This document shows positions 27,858-35,929 of a DNA stretch of 64,000 bases, one piece after another. The notes beneath the pieces were generated by a model. That model was not told where the DNA came from. It saw nothing but the letters and a program-made list of their open reading frames with translations, and did no database searches. Source of the stretch: Methylocaldum sp035627495 (lineage in GTDB: Bacteria > Pseudomonadota > Gammaproteobacteria > Methylococcales > Methylococcaceae); the NCBI RefSeq assembly GCF_035627495.1, contig NZ_DASPLO010000151.1, forward strand, positions 3,016 to 67,015, read 5' to 3'. Each line of letters opens with the position of its first letter. The first letter of the stretch is position 1. Position numbers and translations under genes: made by a program.

Positions 27858-29189
27858 ATGAAGAGAGATGCACGAATAGCGAAAACCGAGCAAGAGTGGG
27901 CGGAAAATCCGCGCTGGAAGAACGTGCAGCGCGGCTACGCGGCCAAGGACGTAGTCCGGCTGCAGGGCTCCGTGCAGCCGGAGCACACCTTAGCCCGTCG
28001 AGGTGCCGAGAGGCTCTGGAAGCTTCTGAACGGAGGCGCCAACAAGGGATATGTCAATTGCCTGGGGGCGCTCACCGGGGGACAGGCGGTCCAGCAGGCC
28101 AAGGCCGGCCTTGAGGCGATTTATCTCTCCGGCTGGCAGGTGGCGGCGGATAACAACACCTCGGAAACAATGTATCCGGACCAGTCGCTCTACGCCTATA
28201 ACTCGGTACCCGCGCTCCTCCGCCGCATCAACAATGCCTTCAAGCGCGCCGACGAGATCCAGTGGTCTCGCGGCATCGGGCCCGGCGATGAAGGATTCAT
28301 CGACTACTTCCTGCCCATCGTCGCGGACGCCGAGGCCGGATTCGGTGGCGTGCTGAATGCTTTCGAGCTGATGAAGAGCATGATCGAAGCCGGCGCCGCC
28401 GGCGTGCACTTCGAGGACCAGCTCGCCGCCGTCAAGAAGTGCGGCCACATGGGCGGCAAGGTACTGGTGCCGACCCAGGAGGCCATACAGAAGCTCATCG
28501 CCGCCCGGCTTGCGGCCGATGTCACGGGAGTCCCGACGGTGCTGGTCGCCCGCACCGATGCGGAGGCGGCCAATCTCCTGACCTCGGACGTGGACGAGCG
28601 CGACCGACCCTTCGTTACGGGGGAGCGCACCGCCGAAGGCTTCTTTCTCACCCGCAGCGGTTTGGAACAGGCCATCAGCCGGGCGGTCGCCTATGCGCCC
28701 TATGCCGACCTGGTCTGGTGCGAGACCAGCAAGCCCGACCTCGGGTTTGCGCGCAAGTTCGCCGAGGGCGTCAAGAAGGCGCACCCGGACAAGCTCCTGG
28801 CCTACAACTGCAGCCCGTCCTTCAATTGGAAGAAGAACCTGGACGATGCGACGATCGCCAGATTCCAGCGCGAATTGGGAGCCATGGGCTATGTCTACCA
28901 GTTCATCACGCTCGCCGGTATCCACAGCATGTGGTTCCACATGTTCGACCTGGCGGAGCGCTACGCGACGGAAGGGATGAAGGCCTACGTGGAACTAGTT
29001 CAAGAGCCGGAATTCGCCGCCGCCGACCGCGGCTACACATTCGTTGCCCACCAGCAGGAGGTCGGGGCGGGCTACTTCGACGATGTGACAACCGTCATCC
29101 AGGGTGGAACATCCTCGATCACGGCGTTGCACGGCTCCACGGAAGAGGCCCAGTTCCAGGAGGAGACTCGCAAGACTGCCGCGGGTTAG
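27858..29189 (+). CDS. aceA: Isocitrate lyase
   Basis: 443 aa, full length. It splits isocitrate into glyoxylate and succinate. The signature KKCGHMGGKV is present with catalytic Cys195. So are VADAEAGFGG, HFEDQ, VARTDAEAA and the C-terminal YNCSPSFNWKK. The gene keeps an AAGGAAGGAAG ribosome-binding sequence. It lies in the order aceB(remnant)-aceA-aceK, the usual glyoxylate-shunt operon. With the neighbouring malate synthase destroyed, glyoxylate must be used by another enzyme or another malate synthase elsewhere. Confidence 0.96.
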   Translation: MKRDARIAKTEQEWAENPRWKNVQRGYAAKDVVRLQGSVQPEHTLARRGAERLWKLLNGGANKGYVNCLGALTGGQAVQQAKAGLEAIYLSGWQVAADNNTSETMYPDQSLYAYNSVPALLRRINNAFKRADEIQWSRGIGPGDEGFIDYFLPIVADAEAGFGGVLNAFELMKSMIEAGAAGVHFEDQLAAVKKCGHMGGKVLVPTQEAIQKLIAARLAADVTGVPTVLVARTDAEAANLLTSDVDERDRPFVTGERTAEGFFLTRSGLEQAISRAVAYAPYADLVWCETSKPDLGFARKFAEGVKKAHPDKLLAYNCSPSFNWKKNLDDATIARFQRELGAMGYVYQFITLAGIHSMWFHMFDLAERYATEGMKAYVELVQEPEFAAADRGYTFVAHQQEVGAGYFDDVTTVIQGGTSSITALHGSTEEAQFQEETRKTAAG

Positions 29190-29337
29190 TACCATACAGG
29201 GCGGGCGGCCCGCCTATTCCGATCCGTCGATCGCAATGGACTGCAAGATCATTAAACTGGTGGACACCCCCCGAGGCGTGGGTCCGGCCGGCTTGGACTA
29301 CCGACACGGCCCGTACTGCTACGAGTCCGGAATTGCC

Positions 29338-31125
29338 ATGGCGTCGATACACCCGAAGGGAATCAGCGATCAGCCACAACCCAAAGCTATCGCACAGCTC
29401 ATTTTGAGCGGTTTCGAGCGCCATTACGCCCATGTTCGCAAGATCGCCGGCAGTGCCCGGCAGCGCTTCGAAGCAGCGGACTGGCGGGCGGTGCAGGAGG
29501 CGGCCCGGGAGCGCATCTACTACTACGACCTCAGGGTCGACGAGACGATCTCGGACCTGCGGGACGGGCTCGGAATTATCACCCTCGACGAACCGCTTTG
29601 GCAGCGGATCAAGGTCGAGTACGTGCACCTCCTTTACGAGCACAAACAACCGGAACTGGCCGAGACCTTTTACAACTCGGTCTTTTGCCGGCTCTTCCAC
29701 AGGTGGTATTTCAACAACAAGAACATCTTCGTCCGCCACGCCCTTTCGACCGAGCACCTGGAGTCCGAACCGCCGGTCTACCGCATTTACTATCCGGGCC
29801 AGGACGGGTTCTATCAGGTCATAGCGAAGATCCTGGGTAGCTTCGGCTTTCGGCTGCCCTTCGCGCACCGCCGCCACGATATCCGCAACCTGATGCGCGC
29901 CATCTGGCAGCAATTTCCCGACCTTGCCGAGCGCCAACAGAATTTTCACCTTGCGGTATTAAGCACCCCATTCTTCCGAAACAAGGCCGCCTACATCATC
30001 GGTAAGATCGTCAACGGGCCGAACGAGCAGCCTTTCGCGGTTCCCATTCTCAACAACGAGCGGGGCGGGCTTTATATCGATGCGCTGCTGCTCGGATGGG
30101 AGGAAGTGGCCACCCTCTTCAGCTTCACCCGCGCCTATTTCATGGTGGATACGAAAGTGCCCTCGGCGGTGGTGGAGTTTCTGCTGCCGCTCCTGGCTTG
30201 CAAGACCAAGGCGGAGCTTTACACCGCCATAGGACTCTGGAAGCAGGGCAAGACGGAGTTTTATCGCGACTTCCTGCATCACCTCAGGCACTCCACCGAC
30301 GCCTTTGTCGCCGCTCCCGGGGCCAAGGGAATGGTCATGATCGTTTTCACCCTGCCTTCCTATCCCTATGTGTTCAAGGTCATCAAGGATCGCTTTCCGC
30401 CCGCCAAAAAGATGACACGGCAAGCCGTGAAGGATAAGTATCAGCTCGTCAAGCAGCATGACCGAGTCGGGAGGATGGCGGACTTCTGGGAGTACACCGA
30501 AGCCGCCTTTCCTCTGAAGCGCTTTGCGCCCAAGCTGCTGCAAACGCTGCAGACCGAAGCCGGGACCAGCGTGAGCATCGAGGGCGAGCAGCTCATCCTC
30601 AGGCACGTCTATATCGAGCGGCGCATGACCCCCCTCGATCTTTACGTCCAGACCGCCGACGACCGAGAGCTCGGACGCATCATCGGTGATTACGGCGCGG
30701 CACTCAAGGAGCTGGCGGCGGCCAACATCTTTCCCGGCGACATGTTCCTGAAGAACTTTGGGGTCACGGGACAGGGCCGCGTGGTGTTCTATGACTATGA
30801 CGAGCTTTGTTATCTGACCGAGTGCAACTTCAGGAAGATACCGTCCCCGCCCTATCTCGAGCTCGAACTGGAAGGGGAACCCTGGTATTGGGTAGCCCCA
30901 CACGATGTTTTTCCCGAGGAGTTCATCACCTTCCTGCTGACCGATTCCAGACTACGCAACGCCTTTCTCGATCGACACAGCGATCTCTTGGACGCGGACT
31001 ACTGGAAACAAAAACAGAAACGCATAGCCGAAAGCCGCTTCGAAGACGTCTTTCCCTATGCCGAGAGCAAGCGGTTCGTGGCTTCGGCGTTACACCCGAG
31101 CAGCGGACCGAACGCGGCGCGATAA
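29338..31125 (+). CDS. aceK: Isocitrate dehydrogenase kinase/phosphatase
   Basis: 595 aa from the ATG at 29338, close to the usual 570-600. An ATG at 29236 would add 34 residues and the frame extends back into aceA. Conserved parts are IYYYDLRVDETISDL, then GWEEVATLFSFTRAYF, then FTLPSYPYVFKVIKD with the ATP-binding Lys. The DMFLKNFGVT and FYDYDELCYLTE segments also match. AceK phosphorylates Icd and so directs isocitrate into the shunt. It is intact and follows aceA, so this control is kept although the aceB copy is broken. Confidence 0.94.
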   Translation: MASIHPKGISDQPQPKAIAQLILSGFERHYAHVRKIAGSARQRFEAADWRAVQEAARERIYYYDLRVDETISDLRDGLGIITLDEPLWQRIKVEYVHLLYEHKQPELAETFYNSVFCRLFHRWYFNNKNIFVRHALSTEHLESEPPVYRIYYPGQDGFYQVIAKILGSFGFRLPFAHRRHDIRNLMRAIWQQFPDLAERQQNFHLAVLSTPFFRNKAAYIIGKIVNGPNEQPFAVPILNNERGGLYIDALLLGWEEVATLFSFTRAYFMVDTKVPSAVVEFLLPLLACKTKAELYTAIGLWKQGKTEFYRDFLHHLRHSTDAFVAAPGAKGMVMIVFTLPSYPYVFKVIKDRFPPAKKMTRQAVKDKYQLVKQHDRVGRMADFWEYTEAAFPLKRFAPKLLQTLQTEAGTSVSIEGEQLILRHVYIERRMTPLDLYVQTADDRELGRIIGDYGAALKELAAANIFPGDMFLKNFGVTGQGRVVFYDYDELCYLTECNFRKIPSPPYLELELEGEPWYWVAPHDVFPEEFITFLLTDSRLRNAFLDRHSDLLDADYWKQKQKRIAESRFEDVFPYAESKRFVASALHPSSGPNAAR

Positions 31126-31327
31126 GGCGAGAAACTGGCATCTCTCAAAGACGGAGTCCGGCTCGACGAACTCAAGCGTCAGACTTGGTTGGAAAGCGTG
31201 GTTTCCATACCAAAATGAACTCACCCTGTTTTTCCGCTAAAGAAAACTATACTTCTTGAGTTGCGAACTTGGTCGGGTGTTTCACATCCGCACATCGATC
31301 ACGAAAAATTCCGGGAGTAGGCCACTA
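31126..31327. other. Intergenic sequence after aceK
   Basis: Nothing recognisable as a gene or terminator. It forms part of the 480-bp gap between aceK and the multicopper oxidase gene. Confidence 0.4.
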
Positions 31328-31521
31328 CTACCCGCGCCGCCCGCGCCCGAAAAGGGTGCCCCCGTTATTGCCTTCATCGGCTGAATAGCCTGCGGTGTCG
31401 ATCAAATTGGCGAGAATTTAACGCGGCAGTTGGCCTGGATCGCAACGAGTGCTTTCGTAGCATCGACAAGCTCCTGATGCTCGGGGTGGCTTTGCCACGC
31501 CCAAGTATCAAGATAACACCC
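31328..31521 (-). pseudogene. Unidentified C-terminal coding remnant
   Basis: The minus strand reads CYLDTWAWQSHPEHQELVDA, then TKALVAIQANCRVKFS. After a one-base shift it continues NLIDTAGYSADEGNNGG, then TLFGRGRRG, ending in two consecutive TAG codons. Two adjoining frames with protein-like composition and matched ends suggest a real but frameshifted gene end. I do not recognise the family. Chance similarity to coding sequence cannot be excluded. Confidence 0.35.
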
Positions 31522-31569
31522 GATCGCTCATGTGGAGAAAGAGAGGAACCTCACGCAAGTGAGCGATCG
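31521..31569. repeat. Perfect 10-bp inverted repeat upstream of the oxidase operon
   Basis: CGATCGCTCA (31521-31530) and TGAGCGATCG (31560-31569) are exact reverse complements separated by 29 bp, ending 36 bp before the multicopper oxidase start codon. It could be a paired operator or a leader hairpin; neither is proven. Confidence 0.5.
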
Positions 31570-31605
31570 TCATTTCACAAAAACAACAAGAAGAGGATTA
31601 TGCCA

Positions 31606-33705
31606 ATGTCCGAGACAGATCGAAAAAAGGGTCTCCATTTTTTGAAATGGATCCAAGCCCAAGCTCCATTGCACGATAGATGGTCGAGAGGCGCTATCCC
31701 GGCGGTCATAGCAGCCCACACCGTATTGTCCGTGGCACAGCCGGCGCAGGCGGAGCCGCAACAACGTATCGTGGAAAACCCTCCTCTGCTCGAACTCCGG
31801 AAGGAACCGGCACCGCGCTCGACACTTATGGCATTGCCGAAAGCAGGGCCGGGGATTGGCACCGAGAGGCAGCTCGATCTCAATATCGTTTACACCGACG
31901 GTACACTCTACAACCCGGCGACCGGGCGGGCCGACAAAGTGCGGCTGCGCAGCTATACCGGCACCGACACCGATCCGAAAACGCCTTTCGCCTCGCCGAC
32001 CATCGAGGTTTCGCCGGGCGATACGGTGCGAATCACCCTCAACAACAAGCTGCCGGCCGATCCGAGTTGTACGGATTGGAAAGGCGATGTGAACGAACCC
32101 CACTGCTTTAACGGCACGAACCTTCACTCACACGGCTTATGGGTCAGTCCGACCGGCAATAGCGACAATGTGCTGTTATCGATCAATCCCGGGGTCAGCT
32201 TCCAATACGAGTACAATATTCCGCCCGATCATCCGGCGGGCACCTTTTGGTACCACACGCATCGGCATGGCTCGACCGCCCTCCAGGTAGCGAGCGGCAT
32301 GGCCGGCGCCCTCATCGTGCGCGGCGACCGGCTTCCCAGCGACAAGGCTCACGGCGATATCGACACCCTGCTGAAGCGCCGCAACGGCAGCGCCATGCCA
32401 GAACGCATCCTGGTGCTGCAGCAAATCCAATATGCCTGCCTCGACAAGAACGGCGCCATCAAGGTTCAAAAGGACAGTAACGGCAACGTGATCGCCTGGA
32501 TTTGCGATCCCGACGACACGGGCGGCATCGAGTTTTACAACGATCCGGGCGGCAATGGACTCTTCGGTCCCGGCACTTGGGCTCAGTCCGGCCGCTACAC
32601 CAGCATCAACGGGAAGATTTTGCCGACTTTCCTCACGAAAGCCGGCGAGATCGAGCGCTGGCGGATGATTCATGCGGGCGTCCGCGACACCATCAGCCTG
32701 GAATTCCGGCGGCTGAAGGCCGGTGCGCCCAGCGTCGATACGCTGAAGGCCGCCGATGCCGACCGCTACATCGGGGACAATTGCGTGGGCGATCCCATTC
32801 CCTACCATGTCATCGCCGACGACGGCCTGACCCGGGCGGCGGCGTGGCAGACCTCCCTAACGACCTTGCAGCCCGGCTACCGCAGCGACGCGCTGGTGGT
32901 GTTTCCGGAAGCGGGCAGTTACTGCGTAGTCGACACCTCGGCCCCGGCTTCGGGAAGCGTCGGCCAAACGGCGGAGAGCCGGCAACTGCTCGGCGTGGTC
33001 GTGGCCGCTCCCGGAACCCCGGTCCCCAACATTCACGACTACATGAAGAAAGAGCTCGTGGCCGCCGCCGAAAAATCCATGCCGGCTCCGATCCGCGCCA
33101 AGGTCGTGGCCGATCTTAAAGACAGGCTGAAACTCACCAGCTTCACGCCACATCCGGATATCAAAGACAACGAGGTGACCGGAAAGCAGGAACTGGCCTT
33201 CTTCATCGACACCTCGACGAGCGACGTCAAATTCGAGGTCAGCAACGGCATAGGCCCGCGCTTCGCCCCCAAACCCTACGATCCCGCTCGGATCGACCGC
33301 AGCCTGCCGCTGGGCGGCGTCGACGAATGGACCTTGCAGTCGCACTTCGTCAGCCATCCGTTCCACATCCATGTGAATCCCTTCCAGATCGTCAAGATCC
33401 TCGACCCGAACGGGAAGGATGTCAGCGTGCCGGGCGCGGTCGATGACGCCGGCGGGACGGCGGACCCTCAATATCCCGGCCTGAAAGGCGTGTGGAAGGA
33501 TACGCTCTGGGTGAAAAGCCTGATCCCGCCGCAGGCGGCGCCCAAAGGGCTCTACACCTTGGTGGTACGCACCCGCTACCAGCGCTATATCGGCGAATAC
33601 GTGCTGCACTGCCATATCCTCGACCATGAGGACCAGGGCATGATGCAGAACGTCAGCATCGACCTTCCGAACGGCCAGGGCGGAACCACCGTCGGCCATC
33701 ATTAA
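31606..33705 (+). CDS. Secreted multicopper oxidase (laccase-like)
   Basis: 699 aa. The ATG at 31606 is chosen because AAGAGGA ends 8 bp before it; an ATG at 31600 is too close. A long signal peptide with core GAIPAVIAAHTVLSV ends at AQA49. All four copper-ligand motifs are present: NLHSHG (172-177), WYHTHRHG (215-222), HPFHIHVNPF, and HCHILDHEDQGM with the axial Met of a type 1 site. The enzyme should couple one-electron oxidations to reduction of O2 to water in the periplasm or outside. It is first in a five-gene run with tyrosinase and LodA/LodB-type genes. It is longer than CotA-type laccases, with an insertion between the second and third motifs. Confidence 0.88.
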   Translation: MSETDRKKGLHFLKWIQAQAPLHDRWSRGAIPAVIAAHTVLSVAQPAQAEPQQRIVENPPLLELRKEPAPRSTLMALPKAGPGIGTERQLDLNIVYTDGTLYNPATGRADKVRLRSYTGTDTDPKTPFASPTIEVSPGDTVRITLNNKLPADPSCTDWKGDVNEPHCFNGTNLHSHGLWVSPTGNSDNVLLSINPGVSFQYEYNIPPDHPAGTFWYHTHRHGSTALQVASGMAGALIVRGDRLPSDKAHGDIDTLLKRRNGSAMPERILVLQQIQYACLDKNGAIKVQKDSNGNVIAWICDPDDTGGIEFYNDPGGNGLFGPGTWAQSGRYTSINGKILPTFLTKAGEIERWRMIHAGVRDTISLEFRRLKAGAPSVDTLKAADADRYIGDNCVGDPIPYHVIADDGLTRAAAWQTSLTTLQPGYRSDALVVFPEAGSYCVVDTSAPASGSVGQTAESRQLLGVVVAAPGTPVPNIHDYMKKELVAAAEKSMPAPIRAKVVADLKDRLKLTSFTPHPDIKDNEVTGKQELAFFIDTSTSDVKFEVSNGIGPRFAPKPYDPARIDRSLPLGGVDEWTLQSHFVSHPFHIHVNPFQIVKILDPNGKDVSVPGAVDDAGGTADPQYPGLKGVWKDTLWVKSLIPPQAAPKGLYTLVVRTRYQRYIGEYVLHCHILDHEDQGMMQNVSIDLPNGQGGTTVGHH

Positions 33706-33711
33706 CGACTA

Positions 33712-33733
33712 GGCCGCGGCTTCCGCCGCGGCC
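33712..33733 (+). repeat. Intercistronic hairpin 1
   Basis: GGCCGCGG / CCGCGGCC, a perfect 8-bp GC stem with a 6-nt loop, 7 bp after the multicopper oxidase stop. There is no T-tract. Confidence 0.6.
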
Positions 33734-33742
33734 CTCCGGATT

Positions 33743-33768
33743 GCTCGGCCCTGGAAACAGGGCCGAGC
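33743..33768 (+). repeat. Intercistronic hairpin 2 with GAAA tetraloop
   Basis: GCTCGGCCCTG / CAGGGCCGAGC, a perfect 11-bp stem closed by GAAA, a stable GNRA-type loop. It ends 29 bp before the tyrosinase start. With no following T-run it looks more like an mRNA stabiliser, processing site or attenuating structure than an intrinsic terminator. Confidence 0.65.
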
Positions 33769-33797
33769 GCGTTACCCGAACACGAACAAGAATCCAC

Positions 33798-35912
33798 ATG
33801 TCATCGAAGCAAACCAACCTCACACGCTACCAGCGGGTCCGGGAGATATTGAACGCCGCGGCCCAGGACAGTCCCGCGGACTATGGCGGAATCGGACGCT
33901 TCTGGGATCGCGGTGTCGACTATCTCAAAACAGCGAATCTTCACGGCATCCGGATGATCGCTCCGGAGACGCCCGCGCCCTGCTGCGGGCATTCGGCCGG
34001 GGATAACAGCCATTACAGCCGGGGAGCGGCTTCCGGGCTGATTCGGGGCCTGAAAGGCGAGCCGCCTTTCGACGGCGGGCGGTTCCCGCGCCTGCCCTGG
34101 GGCGGCAGCCCGGTATTGGCGGCGGACATCGAATTCATTGCCGACTGGATCGACGATGGCTGTCCGGAGGACGACCACGAGGACGCTATCGAGGTCTTGC
34201 CGCTGAAGCTCGAAGTCGGCGGCGTGGTGCATATTTCCGCGCGGGAGATCGCAGAATTCGGACTGGCCCCGGACGGGGCACGACGCCCCATACGACCCGG
34301 CGAACTGAGACAGCGCGCCAATCTCGATTGCATGAGCGAAGCCGAACTCGACCGGCTGCGGCGAGCCTTCCGGCAAATCTACGATCTGAACGACTGGCCC
34401 GAAGATCGCCGCAGCTACAACAACCAGGCGCTGATCCACCAAAACCATTGCCAGCACGGCTGGGAACGCTTCCTGCCCTGGCACCGCGCCTATCTCTATG
34501 AGTTCGAGCAGAATCTTCAGGATTTCGATCCCGATATCATGCTGCCCTATTGGGACTGGACCATGCCGCAATACCGTCCCGAAGAGGCGGACAAGGGGTG
34601 GATTATCCCGAAATCGTTTCAGGCTTTCCTAACCGCGAAAGCCGCCGAGAAACTGATCGGCGGACTCCATCCGGCGCCGACCCAGGCGCAAAAGGCGGCT
34701 TTTCTCGCCCTGGCGGACGAGCGGCGCTCCTTTACCTCTCAAGGCAAGTTTTTCCGCTACGTGTACAACGTCATCGGTTATACCGGCGTCACCCCGCGGC
34801 CGGACGATCGCAATCGACAGCGCATGATCGACGCGCTCCTGGCGTCGAACCCCCTCTGGTATCCCTTGCGCTACCCGGCCGAGTACAAGGGGGGCGGAAC
34901 CATCAACCAGGTGATTCATTACCACTACCCGTCCGCCGAAGACATCAGGCAGATCATGAGCCTCAACAACTTCCGCGACTTCGGTGGCGGCAGCATCTAC
35001 GACGCGGCCTTCGGATTCCTGGACCAGAATCCGCACAACACCCTGCACATCTGGACCGGCGGCCAGAATCCATATGGCGATGGCGGGGGTTCGTATGAGG
35101 ACACCCAACCGGTGGCGACCACCCAGGCGGCGACTTCCGCGAACCGGCTCGGCGAACGCCGCAACCTGATGGTGCGGGCCGGCGGCCGCCGCTTCCACTC
35201 CCGCACCGACATGTACGAACAGCCGCCGCTCGGCGACATGTTCAGCAATCTCACCGCGTCCTACGACCCGGTGTTTTGGCCGATCCATGTCAACGTCGAC
35301 CGCCTCTGGTGGGAGTGGCAGAAGCTCAACCCGAACGCGACGCCGGTCGAACTCGACGCGATTCTTTCGCCCTGGAACTACACCCAGCGGGACACCCTGG
35401 ACGTGGCCCGTTTCGGTTACGAATATGTCCGCGGCTCTCATTTCATCCCGGTCGGGCTGGACGCGCCGGTGGGACGCTTCCTCTCCCGGCCCATCCCGGT
35501 TCCGGAGCGGACCAAGGGCTTTCGCAAGGCGGAAATCCGGCTGCATTGGGTACCGCAATTGGTGCGGTCCTGCTTTGTCCGCGTTTTTCTCAACCAGCCC
35601 GGCGCGGATGCCCGAACGGAGTTTCACGGCAATCCGCATTTCGCGGGCTATCTCGCGATCTTCGGCCACGGCGCCTGTTACGGCGGTCCCGGCCATTGCG
35701 ACGTGCCGCCCGTACGGGCACGCGACTACGACCACAGAACCCGTAGCCACAATACGCCGCGCAACCACCGCATCGATGTGACGGACTGTGCGAGAAAACT
35801 GCTCGAAACCTCCCAGGAGCTGCAAATCACGCTGGTTGTCATCGGCGCCGATTACGAGGAAGAGATCGATCTCCTCAAGCTTGAAGGGGTATCCCTGAAT
35901 TTCCTCGACTGA
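33798..35912 (+). CDS. Tyrosinase-family type 3 copper protein with N-terminal extension
   Basis: 704 aa from the ATG at 33798. The CuA region is IHQNHCQHGWERFLPWHR with candidate ligands His214/217/220 and His229. The CuB region has NPHNTLHIWTGG (His413, His417) and DPVFWPIHVNVDRLWWEW (His497). It should oxidise phenols or catechols with O2. Residues about 20-125 are an added domain whose end (RFPRLPWGGSPVLAADIEFI, then ADWIDDG) resembles the end of cytochrome-c-like domains but lacks CxxCH. No signal peptide is visible. About 200 residues follow the CuB site, and they contain a beta-rich segment. lodA-like gene follows by 17 bp. Confidence 0.87.
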   Translation: MSSKQTNLTRYQRVREILNAAAQDSPADYGGIGRFWDRGVDYLKTANLHGIRMIAPETPAPCCGHSAGDNSHYSRGAASGLIRGLKGEPPFDGGRFPRLPWGGSPVLAADIEFIADWIDDGCPEDDHEDAIEVLPLKLEVGGVVHISAREIAEFGLAPDGARRPIRPGELRQRANLDCMSEAELDRLRRAFRQIYDLNDWPEDRRSYNNQALIHQNHCQHGWERFLPWHRAYLYEFEQNLQDFDPDIMLPYWDWTMPQYRPEEADKGWIIPKSFQAFLTAKAAEKLIGGLHPAPTQAQKAAFLALADERRSFTSQGKFFRYVYNVIGYTGVTPRPDDRNRQRMIDALLASNPLWYPLRYPAEYKGGGTINQVIHYHYPSAEDIRQIMSLNNFRDFGGGSIYDAAFGFLDQNPHNTLHIWTGGQNPYGDGGGSYEDTQPVATTQAATSANRLGERRNLMVRAGGRRFHSRTDMYEQPPLGDMFSNLTASYDPVFWPIHVNVDRLWWEWQKLNPNATPVELDAILSPWNYTQRDTLDVARFGYEYVRGSHFIPVGLDAPVGRFLSRPIPVPERTKGFRKAEIRLHWVPQLVRSCFVRVFLNQPGADARTEFHGNPHFAGYLAIFGHGACYGGPGHCDVPPVRARDYDHRTRSHNTPRNHRIDVTDCARKLLETSQELQITLVVIGADYEEEIDLLKLEGVSLNFLD

Positions 35913-35929
35913 CCGCGGGAGATAACATC

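Noticed and set aside
27990..28940. Minus-strand 316-codon frame
   Set aside because: Antisense shadow of isocitrate lyase.
31477..31605. Longer N-terminus for the multicopper oxidase
   Set aside because: It would cross the inverted repeat, lacks a ribosome-binding sequence, and would bury the signal peptide; 31606 has a well-spaced AAGAGGA.
34629..35825. Minus-strand 398-codon frame
   Set aside because: Antisense to the tyrosinase copper domain; no recognisable protein features.
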